64,000 nucleotides of DNA from Kazachstania africana CBS 2517 (Eukaryota > Ascomycota > Saccharomycetes > Saccharomycetales > Saccharomycetaceae). Within the stretch, counting starts at the first letter, position 1. Each line of letters begins with the position of its first letter. Positions 26,700 through 36,394 of the stretch are shown one piece after another. The stretch is taken from the NCBI RefSeq assembly GCF_000304475.1, contig NC_018944.1:248001-312000 (forward strand), given 5' to 3'. The translations under genes were made by a program, and so were the position numbers. The notes below the pieces were generated by a model, which saw only the letters and a program-made list of their open reading frames with translations, was not told the DNA's origin and searched no databases.

Positions 26700-28436
26700 A
26701 TGATGAGCTTAAGTTGTGAAAGTTGGTCCAATAAAATTGATTGGGATCGTTTTTGTTCCCTCGATGTGAATTTGGCGGCGCATCTGTTATGGAACCGTCT
26801 TATAACGTATTTTAAGGTAACTCCTTGGTATCAAATCGTCAAGGACTATCTTTTCCTAATTTTATGTTACAAGATCGTTTCGGACCTCATATTTAATGTG
26901 AAATGTTATGGTCCTATGGGCTACGTGAAGAGGTTAGTTCATTTGTGGATTAAGAAGACGATCAATTGGCTACTTAAATCTCCTTTACTTCGAGAAAAAG
27001 TTGAGAAACAGGTAAACGATGCCCTAGTTTCAATTGAAAACGATTTAATTAAAACAGATCCACGACTTCCTGATTATGTTTCCTTACCAGAGAAAGGTGT
27101 ATCTCAAGATATGGTTCTAGAGCAATTGGATCAATTGCAGACGGCTCTTCCACATACAAAATGGGAAGATGGTAAAGTTTCTGGTGCGGTATATCACGGT
27201 GGATCAAAGTTGATCAATTTACAAAGTCAAGCATTCGAAAAATATTGTGTTGCAAATCAATTACATCCTGACGTTTTCCCTGCTGTACGTAAAATGGAGT
27301 CAGAGGTAGTTTCCATGATTCTTAAAATGTTCAATGCTCCCGAAGGAGCATGTGGGACAACTACATCTGGTGGTACCGAATCTTTGTTATTGGCTTCTCT
27401 CAGTGCTAAAATGTATGGTCTAAGGCATAAGGGAATTAAGAATCCTGAGATGATTGCACCAATTACTGCCCATGCAGGTTTTGATAAAGCTTCATATTAT
27501 TTCGGAATTAAAATGCATCATGTACCTTTGAATCCAATCACTTTCAAAGTCGATTTGAAACGTGTAGAGAAGTTTATCAATAAGAATACAGTAATGTTAT
27601 GTGGATCTGTGCCAAATTTTCCACACGGCATCGATGATGATATTGTTGGTTTAGGTAAGATTGCACAAAAGCATAACATCCCATTACACGTTGACTGTTG
27701 TCTTGGATCTTTCGTAGTTGCATTTGCAGAAAAGGCTGGTTTCACTGATATGCCTGTTTTTGATTTTAGAGTCCCCGGTGTCACATCCATTTCATGTGAC
27801 ACTCACAAGTATGGTTTTGCACCAAAGGGCTCTTCTGTACTGATGTATCGTAACGAGGTTTTAAGATCGGAACAATATTATATCAATCCAGACTGGGTTG
27901 GCGGTTTATATGGCTCATCCACTCTAGCTGGTTCTAGACCCGGTGCTCTTGTTGTTGGGTGTTGGGCTACCATGATTAATATTGGTGAAGATGGTTATAT
28001 GAAGTCGTGCAGGGATTTGATTAATGCGGCAAGAAAATTAAAGAACTTCATTGAAACCCATCTGTCACCTACATTGAGAATCATCGGAGATCCAAAATTT
28101 TCAGTCGTTGCATTCACGTCCGATGTCATTGACGTCTACGAATTATCCGACAGATTAGCTAAGAACGGATGGCACTTGAGCACGCTTCAGAAACCTGCAG
28201 CCTTACATTTGGCAGTAACAAGACTGAGTATCGATGCCATCGATGAACTATGTGAATTGTTGTCAAGATCGGTAAATGATTTATTGAAAGATCCCAATGC
28301 TAGGCCATCATCTACGGGGACCAGTGCAGTGTATGGTGTCGCGGGCAGCGTAAAGACTACCGGAGTTGCCGACAGACTCATTGTGGGCTTCCTAGACTCT
28401 CTATACAAGCTGAAACCACGTCCCAACAAGAATTGA
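26700..28436 (+). CDS. DPL1: Sphingosine-1-phosphate (dihydrosphingosine phosphate) lyase
   Basis: A 578-residue PLP enzyme of the ER membrane (S. cerevisiae Dpl1: 589). One N-terminal transmembrane segment is at about residues 48-66 (YLFLILCYKIVSDLIFNV). The group II decarboxylase fold follows with GTTTSGGTESLLLA, HVDCCLGSFVV and the PLP-binding lysine in SCDTHKYGFAPKGSS (Lys370). It cleaves phosphorylated long-chain bases to ethanolamine phosphate and a fatty aldehyde, the only exit from sphingolipid metabolism. Two ATGs in a row open the frame. Confidence 0.97.
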   Translation: MMSLSCESWSNKIDWDRFCSLDVNLAAHLLWNRLITYFKVTPWYQIVKDYLFLILCYKIVSDLIFNVKCYGPMGYVKRLVHLWIKKTINWLLKSPLLREKVEKQVNDALVSIENDLIKTDPRLPDYVSLPEKGVSQDMVLEQLDQLQTALPHTKWEDGKVSGAVYHGGSKLINLQSQAFEKYCVANQLHPDVFPAVRKMESEVVSMILKMFNAPEGACGTTTSGGTESLLLASLSAKMYGLRHKGIKNPEMIAPITAHAGFDKASYYFGIKMHHVPLNPITFKVDLKRVEKFINKNTVMLCGSVPNFPHGIDDDIVGLGKIAQKHNIPLHVDCCLGSFVVAFAEKAGFTDMPVFDFRVPGVTSISCDTHKYGFAPKGSSVLMYRNEVLRSEQYYINPDWVGGLYGSSTLAGSRPGALVVGCWATMINIGEDGYMKSCRDLINAARKLKNFIETHLSPTLRIIGDPKFSVVAFTSDVIDVYELSDRLAKNGWHLSTLQKPAALHLAVTRLSIDAIDELCELLSRSVNDLLKDPNARPSSTGTSAVYGVAGSVKTTGVADRLIVGFLDSLYKLKPRPNKN

Positions 28437-28799
28437 TGAACTCACGACTTCCATTTTACATATACATAAATATATATATATATATGCGGTAAGTAAACTT
28501 TCCATAATAAATTTCTATAAATAGTCTTTTCAAAGCGGCACGGGCTGATGAGGAAAAAAAGCATACAAAGCAATTAGGGAGAATATTTATCACTTTCCAA
28601 AGTAACAAATTTATTCATTCAGGTTCACCACTTTATTCGTGTGATAGACGCAGAATCATAGATTTTGTTTGTTAGGCTGCTAGCCCCATTTGCTGATAAC
28701 GCTACTAGTGTTTTCCTACTTCTCTTTTTTTTTATTTGCCCCTTTGTTCTTCAAAGAATTCACGCTACGAGATCATAGCGATTTTACTTGATTATTACC

Positions 28800-28806
28800 T
28801 GACTCA
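28800..28806. promoter_or_regulatory. TGACTCA (Gcn4/AP-1 type) upstream of SSD1
   Basis: An exact TGASTCA element 454 bases before the SSD1 ATG; a second copy is 92 bases downstream. Confidence 0.4.
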
Positions 28807-28891
28807 TTGACATTTGAAGGTGTCCTGTAACTTTCATAATCATTGTCAGGATATTTAAAGCAAATCTTCTCTCCAGGTGAAATCACACTTT

Positions 28892-28898
28892 TGACTCA
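28892..28898. promoter_or_regulatory. TGACTCA (Gcn4/AP-1 type), second copy upstream of SSD1
   Basis: An exact TGACTCA, 362 bases before the SSD1 ATG, next to a run of T. The pairing makes chance somewhat less likely. Confidence 0.4.
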
Positions 28899-29259
28899 TT
28901 TTTTTTTTGTTCTGCTTTTTGGTCTGAATTATAAGAAGCAGGATCAAATAAGAACAGCTGCTATCACTCGTCCAGTTTCCTTCATTGATATAAGTACATT
29001 GTACGGACGCTGCTATTGAATTAAAGTGAAATATACGGTATTTATTGCTGATTGCTTATTGAGAAGCTGCCCTTACCCTGAAGGTGATTTCAGCTATAAA
29101 AAATTTTCTTCCTCATATCCGCTTTTGGCTTAATTAAAGTGCGAATATATCAAGGCTCATACAAGTATAGGAAAAGAAAACGCTAATCCACGATACATAT
29201 AGAAAGTGTTATTTATTGCTGTATTTTCCCTTTCTAATACACGTACATAACTGGGAACA

Positions 29260-32200
29260 ATGTCCAACAATGCTAATAATAACAGTAAAAATCAAGATTC
29301 TAATGGTAACTTCTATGTGACCACGTCAGGAGGTAATAAAAATGCCCCTAGGCAGATCCATGTTGCTCATAGAAGAACCCAAAGTGAATTAACAAACTTG
29401 ATGATCGAACAACTGACTTTACAGAAACAATTGGAGGCTGTGCAACAGCAACAACAACAATTATTATATCAACAGCAACAGCAATATCCTTCCAATACAT
29501 CTTATATCCCACCTAATCCACACTATGGGAACCAGTCTATTCCAGGCTCTTCTGGTAGTAGGAGTAGGACACATTCAAGAAACAATTCCAGTTATTATCA
29601 CGAAAATACTAATAATCCCAACAATGCAAGCTCCCATAGAAGAACTGGCTCCCAGTCTAGTGTCTATGGCCATTCTAGAAGACATTCTTTGGGATTGAAT
29701 GAAGCAAAGAAGGCTGCCGCAGAAGAACAAGCAAAGAGAATTGCCGGAACTGAGACGCCAACCTTCTTAGTGCCTTCAATTAATTATAATAATCAAGAAT
29801 ATTCTTCTCCACGTAGTACATCTGTTGACGAACAATCTAGCTTCAAATTTCCCCCTCCCGCTTCCTCAAATAACGGTAATTCTCCGAATTATGAACATCG
29901 TTATTCATCTTCAAATTTATCACCTTCTTCATTCAAGTTCCCAGCTAGTGGCAACAACAATAATAACAATAATACTAATATGAATACCAATAAAGTCAAT
30001 GAATTCTCATCACCTGGCATTAATTCAAATTGGAGAACCCAACAACAGCAGTCCCCATTTCGTCATAGATCATCAAATTCTAGAGATTTCGCTAATACTT
30101 TACAACAACCTGCATTTTTTCCTGGACATAAACAACGCAATTCAAATTCGTCTGTGGCTTCAACTAATTCAAACCAAAACTCAAATAACAATCGTAAGTC
30201 CCTTTTTGCTCCTTATTTACCACAAGCTAACATACCACAGCTAATCGAGGAAGGTAGATTGGTTGCAGGTATCTTAAGAGTTAATAAAAAGAATAGATCA
30301 GATGCATGGGTTTCTACAGAAGGAACATTAGATGCAGATATTTACATTTGTGGTTCGAAGGATCGTAACAGAGCTCTAGAAGGTGATCTTGTTGCAGTTG
30401 AATTATTAGTTGTCGATGACGTTTGGGATTCAAAAAAAGAAAAGGAGGAAAAAAAGAGAAGAAAAGACGCTTCTACGCAACATGATTTGATTAGTCTTTC
30501 ATCTAATGATGATTATCATAATGATGCCTCTGCAACAACATCGACTACTGGTAAGGTCGTTGACGATTTCAAAAATTCCGATGATGGTTTTTTATCTCCA
30601 ACTAAGCCACTTGGAGGAGGATTTATGGTTAAAAGAAAAAACTCTTTAAAGCAACGTCCTACTCAAAAGAAAAACGATGATGTGGAAGTGGAGGGTCAAT
30701 CTCTGTTGCTAGTTGAAGAAGAAGAAATTAATGATCAGTATAAACCTTTATACGCCGGTCATGTGGTTGCTGTTCTTGATCGTATCCCTGGTCAACTTTT
30801 CAGTGGTACATTAGGCCTACTAAGGCCATCGCAGCAGCAGCAGCAGCAACAACAATCACAGTTGCATTCTAATGACTCAGCTGTCCCTCAAAATAAACCC
30901 AAAATTGCATGGTTCAAGCCCACTGATAAAAAGGTACCTTTAATTGCAATTCCTACTGAATTGGCACCTAAAGACTTCGTTGAAAATGCTGATAAATATG
31001 CTGATAAACTATTTGTTGCATCTATTAAGCGTTGGCCTATCACTTCATTGCATCCATTTGGTATTTTGGTATCAGAATTGGGTGAAATTAATGATCCAAA
31101 CACAGAAATAGATTCCATCTTAAGAGACAATAATTTCTTATCTAATGAATATTCTGATCCAAGAGATCCAAGGAGAGAAAAATCCAATTTACAAGCTATA
31201 CCTATATCGAGCGAAAACTATTCCAAAAGAAGATTTTTCACACCAGAGAGAGGTTATGATGACGTCTTAGCTTTAACTTTCAACAATTCACTTTCTGATT
31301 TTGCAATTCATATTAAAGAAATTGATGCCGATAGAATTGAGTTAGGTTGTCATGTTGTGGATGTCACCGCACATATTGAGGAGGGCTCATCATTAGATAA
31401 GAGAGCAAGAAAGAGATCTACAAGTGTTTTTATGCCACAAAAGACTGTTGATTTATTACCTCAGTTGTTGAATGAATTTTTGACGTTAAAACCTGGTAAT
31501 GAGGCTGCAACTATTTCTGTTGTCTATACGTTGGATGCCGAAACAATGAAAATTAAGTCAACATGGATTGGAGAAACGATTATATCACCATCCAACATTA
31601 TGGATGTTCAAGAATTTGACGATGACATAACGGCTCCAAGTATTCGATTGGTTGAGCGTATTGCAACAGCATTTTATCATGAAAGAATGGGTTTCGATGA
31701 TATTAATCTTTTACCATCACTTTCATTATTTGAAACTCTCGACGATGAAAAGACGAAGGTTGATTTGAATATTATGGATAGAAGCTTAGGTTTTTTGATT
31801 ATCAACGAAATTCAACGTAAGGTGAATGCTACAGTTGCAGAAACTCTTTACTCTAAATTGGGAGATAGTTCATTTTTAAGAAGAGGAGCTCAACCTACAG
31901 TCACCAAAATGGCCACTTTTGAGAAGAAAATGAAAAAATTAGGCTATGAAGTTGACGTAAGCTCAAGTGATACAGTTTTAAGATCAATTTTAGCTATAAA
32001 AGATGACGATGCTAGGATCGGTGCTGAGGTGCTTTTATTCAAAACAATGTCAAGAGCCAAGTATTTCGTTGCAGGTAAAGCTGATCCTGACCAATATGGT
32101 CATTATGCGCTTAACTTACCTATATATGCACATTTCACATGTCCATTGAGAAGATATGCGGATCACGTCGTCCATAGACAATTGAAGTCTATTATAAATG

Positions 32201-32913
32201 GAATACCTTATAATGAAGACATCGATTCACTAAAAATTACTGCTGAATACTGTAACTTCAAGAAAGATTGTTCGTACCAAGCACAAGAACAGGCTATCCA
32301 TTTATTATTGTGCAAGACCATCAATGATATGGGTGACAAAACAGGCCAAATTTTAACTATGGCTACTGTTTTGCAGGTATACGAGTCTTCCTTCGATGTT
32401 ATTATCCCAGAGTTTGGTATTGAGAAGAGAGTACATGGTGATCAGCTTCCTCTAATAAAAGCAGAATTTGATGGCCTAAATAAGGTACTAGAATTACATT
32501 GGCAACCGGGTGTTGATAGCGCAACTTTCATCCCGGCAGACGAAAAGAATCCAAAATCTTACAGGAACTCAATAAAAAACAAATTCAAATCTACAAGCGA
32601 GGAAATTGCAAGTTTAGAATCGTCTAGATTGAAGGACCCAGCTATTTTTGGAGAAGAACTAAGTTCTGAATTATCTAAACTACATTTGACTGAACCAAAA
32701 TTAAGATTACCAGAATCACTAAGGAAGGATGCCAAGGGAAGTGTCCTAGATAAATTTATTTCTACAACTGTGACGAGAAAGGAAAATGAAAATTGTATCC
32801 AAGAAATTCGTGAACTTCAAAAAGTTCCCATATTACTTAGAGCAGAAATTGGAATGGCACTTCCATGCTTATCAGTTCGTGCGCTCAATCCATTTATGAG
32901 AAGAGGGGCCTAA
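29260..32913 (+). CDS. SSD1: Ssd1: RNA-binding pseudonuclease of the RNase II/Dis3L2 family
   Basis: A 1217-residue translational regulator (S. cerevisiae Ssd1: 1250). The first 320 residues are low-complexity (Asn, Ser, Gln) and carry four Cbk1-kinase-type H-x-R-x-x-S sites ending at Ser42, Ser110, Ser131 and Ser143, plus two F-K-F-P docking motifs at 195 and 225. Cold-shock domains start near 320, with a Gln/CAG insert near 525. An RNB domain begins near 660 and contains CPLRRYADHVVHRQL (near 960). In Ssd1 the RNB metal-binding residues are known to be lost, so it binds cell-wall mRNAs without cutting them. It ends in FMRRGA. Confidence 0.97.
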   Translation: MSNNANNNSKNQDSNGNFYVTTSGGNKNAPRQIHVAHRRTQSELTNLMIEQLTLQKQLEAVQQQQQQLLYQQQQQYPSNTSYIPPNPHYGNQSIPGSSGSRSRTHSRNNSSYYHENTNNPNNASSHRRTGSQSSVYGHSRRHSLGLNEAKKAAAEEQAKRIAGTETPTFLVPSINYNNQEYSSPRSTSVDEQSSFKFPPPASSNNGNSPNYEHRYSSSNLSPSSFKFPASGNNNNNNNTNMNTNKVNEFSSPGINSNWRTQQQQSPFRHRSSNSRDFANTLQQPAFFPGHKQRNSNSSVASTNSNQNSNNNRKSLFAPYLPQANIPQLIEEGRLVAGILRVNKKNRSDAWVSTEGTLDADIYICGSKDRNRALEGDLVAVELLVVDDVWDSKKEKEEKKRRKDASTQHDLISLSSNDDYHNDASATTSTTGKVVDDFKNSDDGFLSPTKPLGGGFMVKRKNSLKQRPTQKKNDDVEVEGQSLLLVEEEEINDQYKPLYAGHVVAVLDRIPGQLFSGTLGLLRPSQQQQQQQQSQLHSNDSAVPQNKPKIAWFKPTDKKVPLIAIPTELAPKDFVENADKYADKLFVASIKRWPITSLHPFGILVSELGEINDPNTEIDSILRDNNFLSNEYSDPRDPRREKSNLQAIPISSENYSKRRFFTPERGYDDVLALTFNNSLSDFAIHIKEIDADRIELGCHVVDVTAHIEEGSSLDKRARKRSTSVFMPQKTVDLLPQLLNEFLTLKPGNEAATISVVYTLDAETMKIKSTWIGETIISPSNIMDVQEFDDDITAPSIRLVERIATAFYHERMGFDDINLLPSLSLFETLDDEKTKVDLNIMDRSLGFLIINEIQRKVNATVAETLYSKLGDSSFLRRGAQPTVTKMATFEKKMKKLGYEVDVSSSDTVLRSILAIKDDDARIGAEVLLFKTMSRAKYFVAGKADPDQYGHYALNLPIYAHFTCPLRRYADHVVHRQLKSIINGIPYNEDIDSLKITAEYCNFKKDCSYQAQEQAIHLLLCKTINDMGDKTGQILTMATVLQVYESSFDVIIPEFGIEKRVHGDQLPLIKAEFDGLNKVLELHWQPGVDSATFIPADEKNPKSYRNSIKNKFKSTSEEIASLESSRLKDPAIFGEELSSELSKLHLTEPKLRLPESLRKDAKGSVLDKFISTTVTRKENENCIQEIRELQKVPILLRAEIGMALPCLSVRALNPFMRRGA

Positions 32914-33088
32914 AAGAAATACTTTTCAGGAGCAATTCAAGTACTGCATTGCTGTGAATGTTCTCGTGAAATACATGAAGCTAGTCATAGAATTATATAA
33001 ATGTAAATACTTTATTATTGAATCTGTTTAATAAATCTTCGAAAAAAAAAATACGCTATTTAGAAAATTTATCGAAATTCTAAAAGAG

Positions 33089-33096
33089 CTCATCGC
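33089..33096 (-). promoter_or_regulatory. PAC box upstream of BCD1
   Basis: CTCATCGC is an exact PAC motif (GCGATGAG on the minus strand), 53-60 bases before the BCD1 ATG. AGAAAATTTAT at 33061-33071 nearby is a partial RRPE. This fits a snoRNP-assembly gene of the ribosome-biogenesis regulon. Confidence 0.65.
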
Positions 33097-33148
33097 AAGC
33101 TTTAAAGAGGATAACAAGTAACTGAAGGCCCAGATATCCATACCTGCG

Positions 33149-34204
33149 ATGTTGTGTGAGGTTTGTCAGAAGGAATCATTCAAATACAAATGTCCCAAAT
33201 GCCTCAAGAAGACTTGTTCATTGAAATGTTCGAAATTGCATAAGTCAAACGATAAATGTACAGGTATAGCTAATGATTCTACCATGTACATTTCGAGCGA
33301 AACTTTGAAGAAGGCAGATGATGAAAAGCATGAGAACAATATTATGGTTCAAAGAGATTTCAACTTTTTAAGTAATTTGAAGAGGAAGATTGAGTTGGAT
33401 AAAAATGATGCATTTCTTAAAAATAAGAAAACTTTGCTTGGTAACAAGAGGGCCAGGTATGATGGAGAGATACAAAGAATTATTAGGAGAGGAGTGAACT
33501 GTCTTTTACTTCCTAGGGGTATGCAGCGGTCTCAAAGGAATCGTAGTAAGTGGGATAAACCGTTGGATACTTTTGTATGGTCGATCGAATGGATACTTTG
33601 TCCACCTCGAGATAAATTGGGTGAAGAAGAAACTTTCGAGCATATAAGTCATAGAGTGAAAGAGACGGATGGGCTTCTAGATGGAATAAGCAATGTGGTG
33701 TACGATAAGTGTTGTAGCATATTTAGCATTGAAAATCAAAAAGAGGACATTGAAATAAAGGAAACTAAAGCAGAAAAATCTGGGAAGTTGCTATCAGCTG
33801 GTGTCAAATTCTATATGAAATACTTCCCACAGAATGCTATTCAAGTCATGGACACGAAGGAGTTAGTAGAACTGGACATTTCCTCCAAATGCATTGCTGA
33901 ATTGTTCCGTAATAAGACAGTCATTGAATTTCCAACGATATACGTTGCTAAAGATGAGCAAGATTTGCCGCAGCCTTACAAAGTGGTTCAAGAGCCCCGA
34001 CTTCCTGATCTGATAGTCAGATCAAAACCATTCAATCATGCGGAAGAAAACAACGACGACGATGACGGCGACAATGCTGCTCCAGAAGAATCTACAACGA
34101 AGCCAGTAACAGAAGGACAACAACCACATATTTCAATCCCTCAGAAGCAGGTTTCTGAGGACAGTGACGACGATTACGATCCCACAGCATCATTCAAGCT
34201 GTAG
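33149..34204 (+). CDS. BCD1: Box C/D snoRNP assembly factor Bcd1 (HIT zinc finger)
   Basis: A 351-residue protein (S. cerevisiae Bcd1: 366). The zf-HIT domain fills residues 3-37, with cysteine and histidine ligands in CEVCQKESFKYKCPKCLKK and CSLKCSKLHKSNDKC. Conserved later blocks are RGVNCLLLPRGMQRSQRN and KPLDTFVWSIEWILCP. The tail is acidic (DDDDGDNAA). Bcd1 is required for stable box C/D snoRNAs and early Nop58 loading. In S. cerevisiae BCD1 is YHR040W; here it sits between SSD1 and SRP101, and its strand is opposite to that expected from the YHR block. Confidence 0.94.
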   Translation: MLCEVCQKESFKYKCPKCLKKTCSLKCSKLHKSNDKCTGIANDSTMYISSETLKKADDEKHENNIMVQRDFNFLSNLKRKIELDKNDAFLKNKKTLLGNKRARYDGEIQRIIRRGVNCLLLPRGMQRSQRNRSKWDKPLDTFVWSIEWILCPPRDKLGEEETFEHISHRVKETDGLLDGISNVVYDKCCSIFSIENQKEDIEIKETKAEKSGKLLSAGVKFYMKYFPQNAIQVMDTKELVELDISSKCIAELFRNKTVIEFPTIYVAKDEQDLPQPYKVVQEPRLPDLIVRSKPFNHAEENNDDDDGDNAAPEESTTKPVTEGQQPHISIPQKQVSEDSDDDYDPTASFKL

Positions 34205-34479
34205 TGATCCAAATCGAGTCGGACTGGTCGCATTATATACCTCAAACGCATAATATTCGTATTTAAATAGATTTCACCATTTCTAAAAGCATATTATTAA
34301 AGCCAGACTTCAGAAAGTAGTGCCATCCACTATTGCTGTCACTTCTTGCTATAAGCTGCCGTTTATCGCTACCACTTGTATATATAATGCCAATATGCGG
34401 AAAAAGTCAATGGTGAAATTTCAATGGTGGTAAAAGACAGCTACTTGAACAAAGACGGAGCTGCACAAGACTAGATAAA

Positions 34480-36267
34480 ATGTTTGAACAGCTTGCTATA
34501 TTCAATCCACAGGGTCAGGTATTCTATGAATTCAATTGTCAGGGTAAGAAGTTCAACGAAACCCAGATTAACGCCTTCGTTTCACAGCTTATTGTATCAC
34601 CTGCCACCAAGAAGGACTCAATCGGCAGTGGTAGACACACCGTGGTGAATGTGAGTGTTCCAGAAAAGGCCAATTGTCGTCCTTTCACGGCCATGTTTCA
34701 TGTTTCTAAACAACCAGAACTGTATTTTGTCATTACATATGTGGAACAAACTATTCAATTGAACAAAGAAGCGGAAGAAACTTTGGATGCCGCTTTGGGA
34801 CTGTGGAATTCTCTAGATTTAAAGGAATATTTAGGTTCATGGGATGATTTGGATGAGCACCTCGTTAAATTTGACAAGTATTTGAGGACTGTATACGAAG
34901 AAAATATCAAGTCTGTCATAAAAGAGTTTTCAGGCGAGGACTCTCCCAGGGAACAGTCACCTGTCACTCGTCAAAATAAGAAATCTGGTAAGAAGAATGT
35001 TAAAAGTCAAGTAAGTCAAGGAAGAAAATGGGACAGGGCTGGTATGATGGAAGATGTGGGTGATATTGATATGTCGAATTTGGATTTTTCCAGCGAAGTC
35101 AACAATGAAGACTCCCAACCTACCTATAAAAATGATTTATCAATAGATAAAAAATCGTTCGGTAGTAGGTCAGAGAAAGGTGAGTTTTTAATCAAAGAAA
35201 TAGATGATTTATTGGCAAATCAAAAGGAAACGAGTGGTAATAAAGAAACTGAAAAAAATACATACGTTAATAATGCATTTGGCTTTCTACAAAAACATCT
35301 TTTAGGTAACAAGACAATCACAGAAAATGATCTTACCTCTGTACTAAATAAGCTAAGAAAACAATTGATTTCAAAGAATGTTGCTCCAGAAGCTGCAGAT
35401 TACTTGACTGATCAGGTGAAATCTGATTTGATAGGCTCAAAGACTGCCAATTGGACTACACTTGAAAATACTACTAAGGAATCTTTGAGTAAAGCATTAA
35501 CTGAAATTTTAACTCCTGGCGTTTCCGTAGATTTATTGCATGAAATCCAGAAAAAAATAGGTGCTAAGGATTCTGACGGTAAAAAGCAACCATACGTATT
35601 TTCTGTCGTGGGTGTCAATGGTGTTGGAAAATCTACTAACCTTTCTAAACTAGCATTTTGGCTCCTACAGAATAATTTCCGAGTTTTGATTGTCGCTTGT
35701 GACACTTTTAGGTCTGGTGCTGTTGAGCAACTAAGGGTACATGTAGAAAATTTAGCTGAATTAATGGATGAGTCTCACGTCCGTGGTTCTAAAAACAGGA
35801 GAGGGAAATCAGGTAATGATTACGTTGAATTATTCGAGGCAGGGTATGGTGGTTCTGATTTAGTCACCAAAATTGCAAAGCAAGCAATTAAGTATGCTCG
35901 CGATGAAGATTTTGACATTGTTTTAATGGATACTGCTGGTAGAAGACATAATGACCCAACATTAATGTCTCCGTTGAAATCTTTTGCTGAACAGGCAAAG
36001 CCTGACAAGATCATCATGGTGGGTGAAGCATTGGTGGGAACAGACTCGGTTCAACAGGCGACAAACTTTAATAATGCATTTGGTCGTGTTAGGAACTTGG
36101 ATTTTTTCATAATTTCAAAGTGTGATACTGTGGGTGATATGCTGGGTACAATGGTCAACATGGTATATGCCACCAGTATACCAATTCTTTTTGTGGGTGT
36201 TGGTCAAACTTATACCGATTTGAGAACTCTAAGTGTTAATTGGGCTGTGAATAAATTAATGTCATGA
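34480..36267 (+). CDS. SRP101: Signal recognition particle receptor alpha subunit
   Basis: A 595-residue GTPase (S. cerevisiae Srp101: 621). The N-terminal SRX longin domain (MFEQLAIFNPQGQVFYEF) binds the beta subunit Srp102 at the ER. A charged linker (residues 150-240) follows. The NG GTPase domain has GVNGVGKSTNLSKLAFWL (G1, about 381-398), DTFRSGAVEQL, MDTAGRRHND (G3, near 484), SKCDTVGD (G4, TKxD type) and a C-terminal GVGQTYTDLRTL. It docks ribosome-SRP complexes at the ER translocon. Confidence 0.97.
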   Translation: MFEQLAIFNPQGQVFYEFNCQGKKFNETQINAFVSQLIVSPATKKDSIGSGRHTVVNVSVPEKANCRPFTAMFHVSKQPELYFVITYVEQTIQLNKEAEETLDAALGLWNSLDLKEYLGSWDDLDEHLVKFDKYLRTVYEENIKSVIKEFSGEDSPREQSPVTRQNKKSGKKNVKSQVSQGRKWDRAGMMEDVGDIDMSNLDFSSEVNNEDSQPTYKNDLSIDKKSFGSRSEKGEFLIKEIDDLLANQKETSGNKETEKNTYVNNAFGFLQKHLLGNKTITENDLTSVLNKLRKQLISKNVAPEAADYLTDQVKSDLIGSKTANWTTLENTTKESLSKALTEILTPGVSVDLLHEIQKKIGAKDSDGKKQPYVFSVVGVNGVGKSTNLSKLAFWLLQNNFRVLIVACDTFRSGAVEQLRVHVENLAELMDESHVRGSKNRRGKSGNDYVELFEAGYGGSDLVTKIAKQAIKYARDEDFDIVLMDTAGRRHNDPTLMSPLKSFAEQAKPDKIIMVGEALVGTDSVQQATNFNNAFGRVRNLDFFIISKCDTVGDMLGTMVNMVYATSIPILFVGVGQTYTDLRTLSVNWAVNKLMS

Positions 36268-36394
36268 ATATTATTGATTATGTAACTATCCAAAATAAAT
36301 TTTATACAAACGTTATAAATAATTATTTGCGGGCAATTTCTGTTGTTATATTTTAGAATGGGTTTGTGGTACCACTTTCTCTGGAAAGGTCAAG

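Larger units (their letters stand above)
28437..29259. promoter_or_regulatory. Long SSD1 upstream region with two Gcn4-type sites
   Basis: 823 bases without a supported gene. It begins with a short TA-rich tract (the DPL1 3' end) and contains two exact TGACTCA elements. The 3' part, rich in T and A runs, is the likely SSD1 promoter and leader. Confidence 0.6.
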
